Shown here piece after piece: positions 50,187 to 53,630 of a DNA stretch of 53,630 nt (its first letter is position 1; each line of letters begins with the position of its first letter). Below the pieces are notes generated by a model. That model saw nothing but the letters and a program-made list of their open reading frames with translations, was not told the origin of the DNA and did no database searches. A program made the position numbers and the translations under genes. The stretch is from an uncultured Bacteroidota bacterium (GTDB taxonomy: Bacteria; Bacteroidota; Bacteroidia; Bacteroidales; UBA12481). The stretch lies in contig CAIXHD010000220.1 of NCBI GenBank assembly GCA_903919065.1, positions 1-53,630 on the forward strand. The letters run 5' to 3'.

Positions 50187-53084
50187 TCAAAGACCCAGAG
50201 TCAATCCAATTTTGAATAATCTCCCGGGTTGGTATACCCTGGTCAGTTCTTCCCGGGTAACAACCCCGTCACCTATACCATCACCCGTGATATCCTTGTT
50301 GAATTGTTCGTACTGCTTGTATACAATAGTATCGTCCAGCAGGTTTCGGATTCCGGCTTTAAGAACCAGGTTCTTGGCCAGTTTAATATCGATGCTCAGA
50401 TCAAGGGAATTAAAAGGCATTTCCCAAATGTGAGGATTGTTCACATCCCCAACATAGGCTATCCTCTCACCAATACGGTTATACATCAGGTTGACGGACA
50501 AACCTGCATCCGGTTTCTGATAATAGATCCCTGCATTGACCAGGTAAGGCGACTGGCCCTGCAATTGCCTCACAGAGTCGCGCTCGGTAGGATCAGTATT
50601 AATAATTGAGCTTTTGATCAGTGAAGCGTTAACCACAAAAGTGAAATCCTTAAAAAAGCTAAGAAAATTACCTGCATCCTTCAGCTCAGTCAGGGTTTTA
50701 CGGATATCAAGTTCCAATCCAAGACTTCTTGCCTCACCGGCATTGAAATACATATAATTCCATCCGGTACCGAAATCTTTCAGATGCGCCTCAATCGGAT
50801 TATCAAATTTCTTATAAAAGCCTCCGAGAGTAATCATTTCCCCTGGTGTCGGGTACCATTCTATGCGTGCATCAATATTGTGCACATATGCGTTTTTCAG
50901 TGAATCGTTGCCGTAAATGGTGGCTTTTTCTTCGAAATCATAGAATGCATATGGTGCAATTTCCCTGAATTCAGGGCGATTCACCGTCTTTCCATAAGCT
51001 AACCGAAACAAAAGATCTTCGGTAATATGGGTACTAAGATTAATTGACGGGAAAAGATTGAAATAGTTGTTGTTTACATTAACCGGATGCCCTATTTCAT
51101 TGAAGCCATCCAGTTTCTGGAGATTGCTTTCCGCACGTACCCCTGCATAGAGATCAACGATGTTTGCAATGGGAAAAAGTATTCCGAGATAACCGGCAAC
51201 CAATCGATTGCTTCCCTGGTAAGAATCAGATAGATTGGTTGATTCGTCAATTTTAAACCCATTGGTTGAATTGATATTTTCTTTAACCAGAATGGAATCG
51301 ACCCGATTAAAAACCAAATCTGAAAAAACGTTGGAAGTATCAGCGACCAGCCGGGTAAGATTGAAGTTAAACCTGGCAAAGTTCGCAGCTGCCAGGCCAA
51401 TATTCCTGGCTGCAAACTGCCGGTCCTTAAATTCGGTATAAAACCCTGCTTTTATCTCTGGAATCAGCACTCCCAGATTGACACGCTGCTGGAGATTGGC
51501 ACCTGCAACATAAATGTTTTCATTGTTTTTGAGATATAATCTTCCAAGCTGATTGGGATCCGCATTGAAATTAACGCTTAGGGTAAAGGGATCGCCCGAC
51601 GAATAGTCCTCTCCCTTTAAGCTTGTCACCCGCCTGGTATCGGGCTGGTTTTTATTCCCGAAAGAATATCCCAGAGTCCAGTCAACTTTGGTATTATCCT
51701 GATTAAAGCTGTGCTGTCCGCCAAGCTGCCCTGAGTATACCGCCCTGCTTTCATAAGCAAGTTCATAGGAACGTTCATAACTCCCTCCATAGAAATTCTG
51801 ACCGTCGCGAAGAGTGGTTCGCGAGGCACCAAGCTGATTGAAAAGGTTCCGGAATTCAATCCGCTGGTTGTTTCCAAAAATGAATATCCAGTTCATCAGG
51901 GCTCCGACCCTGACTTTCTGTGAGTAACGGAAATCGGTGAAATCATACGAAAATTTCGACTGGTCACGAATGGTATCATACGATTGGTAAGCTGCCCGGG
52001 AAATGGTTTCACTGGAAAGGGTATTGCTGTAGGTCAGTGCCGAAATATTACTGATAGAGAATTTTCCCAGGGTGAAACGATGTTTGATACTGATATTAAA
52101 GCTCTGGTCTGGTCTTGCCCGGCTATGGCCCGGCGTCCAAATGGTGGAGAATTCCTGCCCGAAACGGGTAATCTCCTCCTTATCCAGGGGAGTCGGATTG
52201 TCCGCCATACGTCTCAAATCAGTTGTTGAAGGAAAGTCAGCCGGAAGAGCCCGGGTTCCATCATCATAACCCAGCCAATCCGTCTTGCCGCCCTGGTAGG
52301 AATAGAAATCTCCAAAGGTGGAATTTTGCAAATAACCCGCAGAATAAGAGAAGTTTATGCTGTTTTTATCTACCAATGTCTTTGATTTAAGATTGATCAT
52401 GGCTCCGGAAAAGTCAGCCGGCAATTCGGGTGCGGGTGTTTTGTAGATAAGAATATTGTCGATGAGGTCACTTGGGATGGCATCAAAAGAGAATGCTCTT
52501 CTGTCGATTTCCGAGCTTGGTGTTGAGGCACCATTCAGCCAGACTGTATTGTATCGTTCTGTTAATCCCCTGACGACTACAAATTTTCCGTCACGGATAC
52601 TTACACCGGGAACCCTTCGAACTACTTCTGAGGCATCCTTGTCGAGCGACCTTTCGATCTGCTGACTGCTGATGCCGTTTGCGATGAGGTCGCCTGCCCG
52701 CAGGGCAGATATCATCGACATCTCGGTGTTCGCGCGACGTGTGCCATTAACCGTTACTTCCGCGAGAGTGACTGTGGCCTGATTCAACCTGATATCCAAC
52801 CTGACCGTGTCTCCCTTCTTAACATTAACCGATAGAATCAGGTTGTCGTAAGAAATGTAAGAAGAAACCAGATTGTAATTGCCGGGTGCTATGTTCCGCA
52901 GTACGAATTTGCCTTCAAAATCAGTTATGGCACCAGAAGAGGTTCCCTGAAGGACCAGCTGGCATGCTGGCAGGGTTTCTCCGGTTTTGGAGTCAGAGAC
53001 GATTCCCGTAACAACTCCTTGCTGAGCAATGCCTAACTGCAGCATCCCCATCAACAATAAAATAAATAGTAAAAACCTCTTCAT
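50187..53084 (-). CDS. TonB-dependent receptor with N-terminal carboxypeptidase-like domain
   Basis: 'GVVTGIVSDSKTGETLPACQLVLQGTSSGAITDFEGKFVLRNI', plug 'VRRVPGVSIRDGKFVVVRGLTERYNTVWLNGASTPS', C-terminal beta-barrel ending 'GRLFKIGLTLGL'. Confidence 0.92.
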   Translation of the reverse strand: MKRFLLFILLLMGMLQLGIAQQGVVTGIVSDSKTGETLPACQLVLQGTSSGAITDFEGKFVLRNIAPGNYNLVSSYISYDNLILSVNVKKGDTVRLDIRLNQATVTLAEVTVNGTRRANTEMSMISALRAGDLIANGISSQQIERSLDKDASEVVRRVPGVSIRDGKFVVVRGLTERYNTVWLNGASTPSSEIDRRAFSFDAIPSDLIDNILIYKTPAPELPADFSGAMINLKSKTLVDKNSINFSYSAGYLQNSTFGDFYSYQGGKTDWLGYDDGTRALPADFPSTTDLRRMADNPTPLDKEEITRFGQEFSTIWTPGHSRARPDQSFNISIKHRFTLGKFSISNISALTYSNTLSSETISRAAYQSYDTIRDQSKFSYDFTDFRYSQKVRVGALMNWIFIFGNNQRIEFRNLFNQLGASRTTLRDGQNFYGGSYERSYELAYESRAVYSGQLGGQHSFNQDNTKVDWTLGYSFGNKNQPDTRRVTSLKGEDYSSGDPFTLSVNFNADPNQLGRLYLKNNENIYVAGANLQQRVNLGVLIPEIKAGFYTEFKDRQFAARNIGLAAANFARFNFNLTRLVADTSNVFSDLVFNRVDSILVKENINSTNGFKIDESTNLSDSYQGSNRLVAGYLGILFPIANIVDLYAGVRAESNLQKLDGFNEIGHPVNVNNNYFNLFPSINLSTHITEDLLFRLAYGKTVNRPEFREIAPYAFYDFEEKATIYGNDSLKNAYVHNIDARIEWYPTPGEMITLGGFYKKFDNPIEAHLKDFGTGWNYMYFNAGEARSLGLELDIRKTLTELKDAGNFLSFFKDFTFVVNASLIKSSIINTDPTERDSVRQLQGQSPYLVNAGIYYQKPDAGLSVNLMYNRIGERIAYVGDVNNPHIWEMPFNSLDLSIDIKLAKNLVLKAGIRNLLDDTIVYKQYEQFNKDITGDGIGDGVVTREELTRVYQPGRLFKIGLTLGL

Positions 53085-53135
53085 TCCGGAAGAAAATTAT
53101 GTTTATAAACCATGCTGCAAGAAACCGGTTAAATC

Positions 53136-53183
53136 TTACCCCAACATTAGGAACATGTTACCAAATTCTTAATATTGGGGTAA
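53136..53183. promoter_or_regulatory. Imperfect inverted repeat enclosing a Pho-box-like motif upstream of TonB receptor
   Basis: TTACCCCAACATT (53136-53148) pairs 12/13 with AATATTGGGGTAA (53171-53183); minus strand TTAAGAATTTGGTAACA at 53156-53172. Confidence 0.5.
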
Positions 53184-53272
53184 ACTGACCTCCACTCCGG
53201 AAATGATTTTCATCCTTTACACTTTCCAATTCGTACAAATCTCATTACCTTGCCACTGATTAAAGCGAGTAT

Positions 53273-53630
53273 ATGGAATTACAAACCGAGAATAATCTTC
53301 GTTTAATTCTTGATGCGACGCCCTTTCCGATTGCAATCGTCGACCTTCAGGATAATATCATTAATTACTGGAGTAAAAGTGCCATCACCCTTTTTGGGCA
53401 TACGGCGTCAACCACTCCGGAGTGGTATAAAATGGCCTATCCTGACCCGGATTACCGGCAGGATGTGATTAACCGGTGGAAACCATTTCTGGAAAAATCA
53501 CGCCAATCCACCCAACCCGTCAATACAGGAGAATACCGGGTAACCTGTCGCGATGGGTCTGTGCGTATCTGCGAACTCTACATCCAGTTCCTCGCCGACC
53601 AGCTCGTTGTGACTTTTAATGACATTACCG
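53273..53630 (+). CDS. PAS-domain sensor/signalling protein, N-terminal fragment
   Basis: 'LRLILDATPFPIAIVDLQDNIINYWSKSAITLFGHTA...YRVTCRDGSVRICELYIQFLADQLVVTFNDIT'; runs off the window. Confidence 0.75.
   Translation, partial: MELQTENNLRLILDATPFPIAIVDLQDNIINYWSKSAITLFGHTASTTPEWYKMAYPDPDYRQDVINRWKPFLEKSRQSTQPVNTGEYRVTCRDGSVRICELYIQFLADQLVVTFNDIT

Noticed and set aside
1-53630. tRNA, rRNA, CRISPR array, integrase/transposase, prophage genes
   Set aside because: None recognised when reading the sequence and ORF track; small ncRNAs cannot be excluded without covariance models.

Overview
The window looks like a Bacteroidota chromosome segment (inferred from several T9SS type-A C-terminal sorting domains, a TonB-dependent receptor with a carboxypeptidase-like plug extension, DUF4382 and YwqK-type proteins). 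Most of it is ordinary: secreted/T9SS proteins, serine hydrolases, a GH29 fucosidase, a PiT transporter and two-component systems. The standout is a compact RiPP locus at about 32.3-43.0 kb. It has three NHLP-type leader precursor genes with GG-terminated leaders and single-Cys cores that all begin TxGxY. It also has a LanM-type enzyme whose dehydratase motifs look intact but whose LanC cyclase domain has lost its catalytic centre, an unrecognised 343-aa protein between the precursor genes, and a divergent three-gene NHLM export set (HlyD-like, C39-peptidase ABC, second ABC). Other notable items: (i) an amino-acid ABC operon with an apparently circularly permuted SBP_bac_3 binding protein and an ATPase fused to an RsbW-like HATPase domain; (ii) a FG-GAP/UnbV-histidine kinase fusion with a perfect 24-bp palindrome at its start codon; (iii) a recurrent Pho-box-like motif TTAASAATTYGGTAACA upstream of the PiT transporter, a PhoB-like regulator, a TonB receptor and a secreted protein; (iv) a deletion-ridden PQQ-propeller pseudogene next to its intact paralog; (v) a 1266-bp intragenic tandem duplication. 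No tRNA, rRNA, CRISPR array or transposase was recognised. All family calls are by eye, without database searches.
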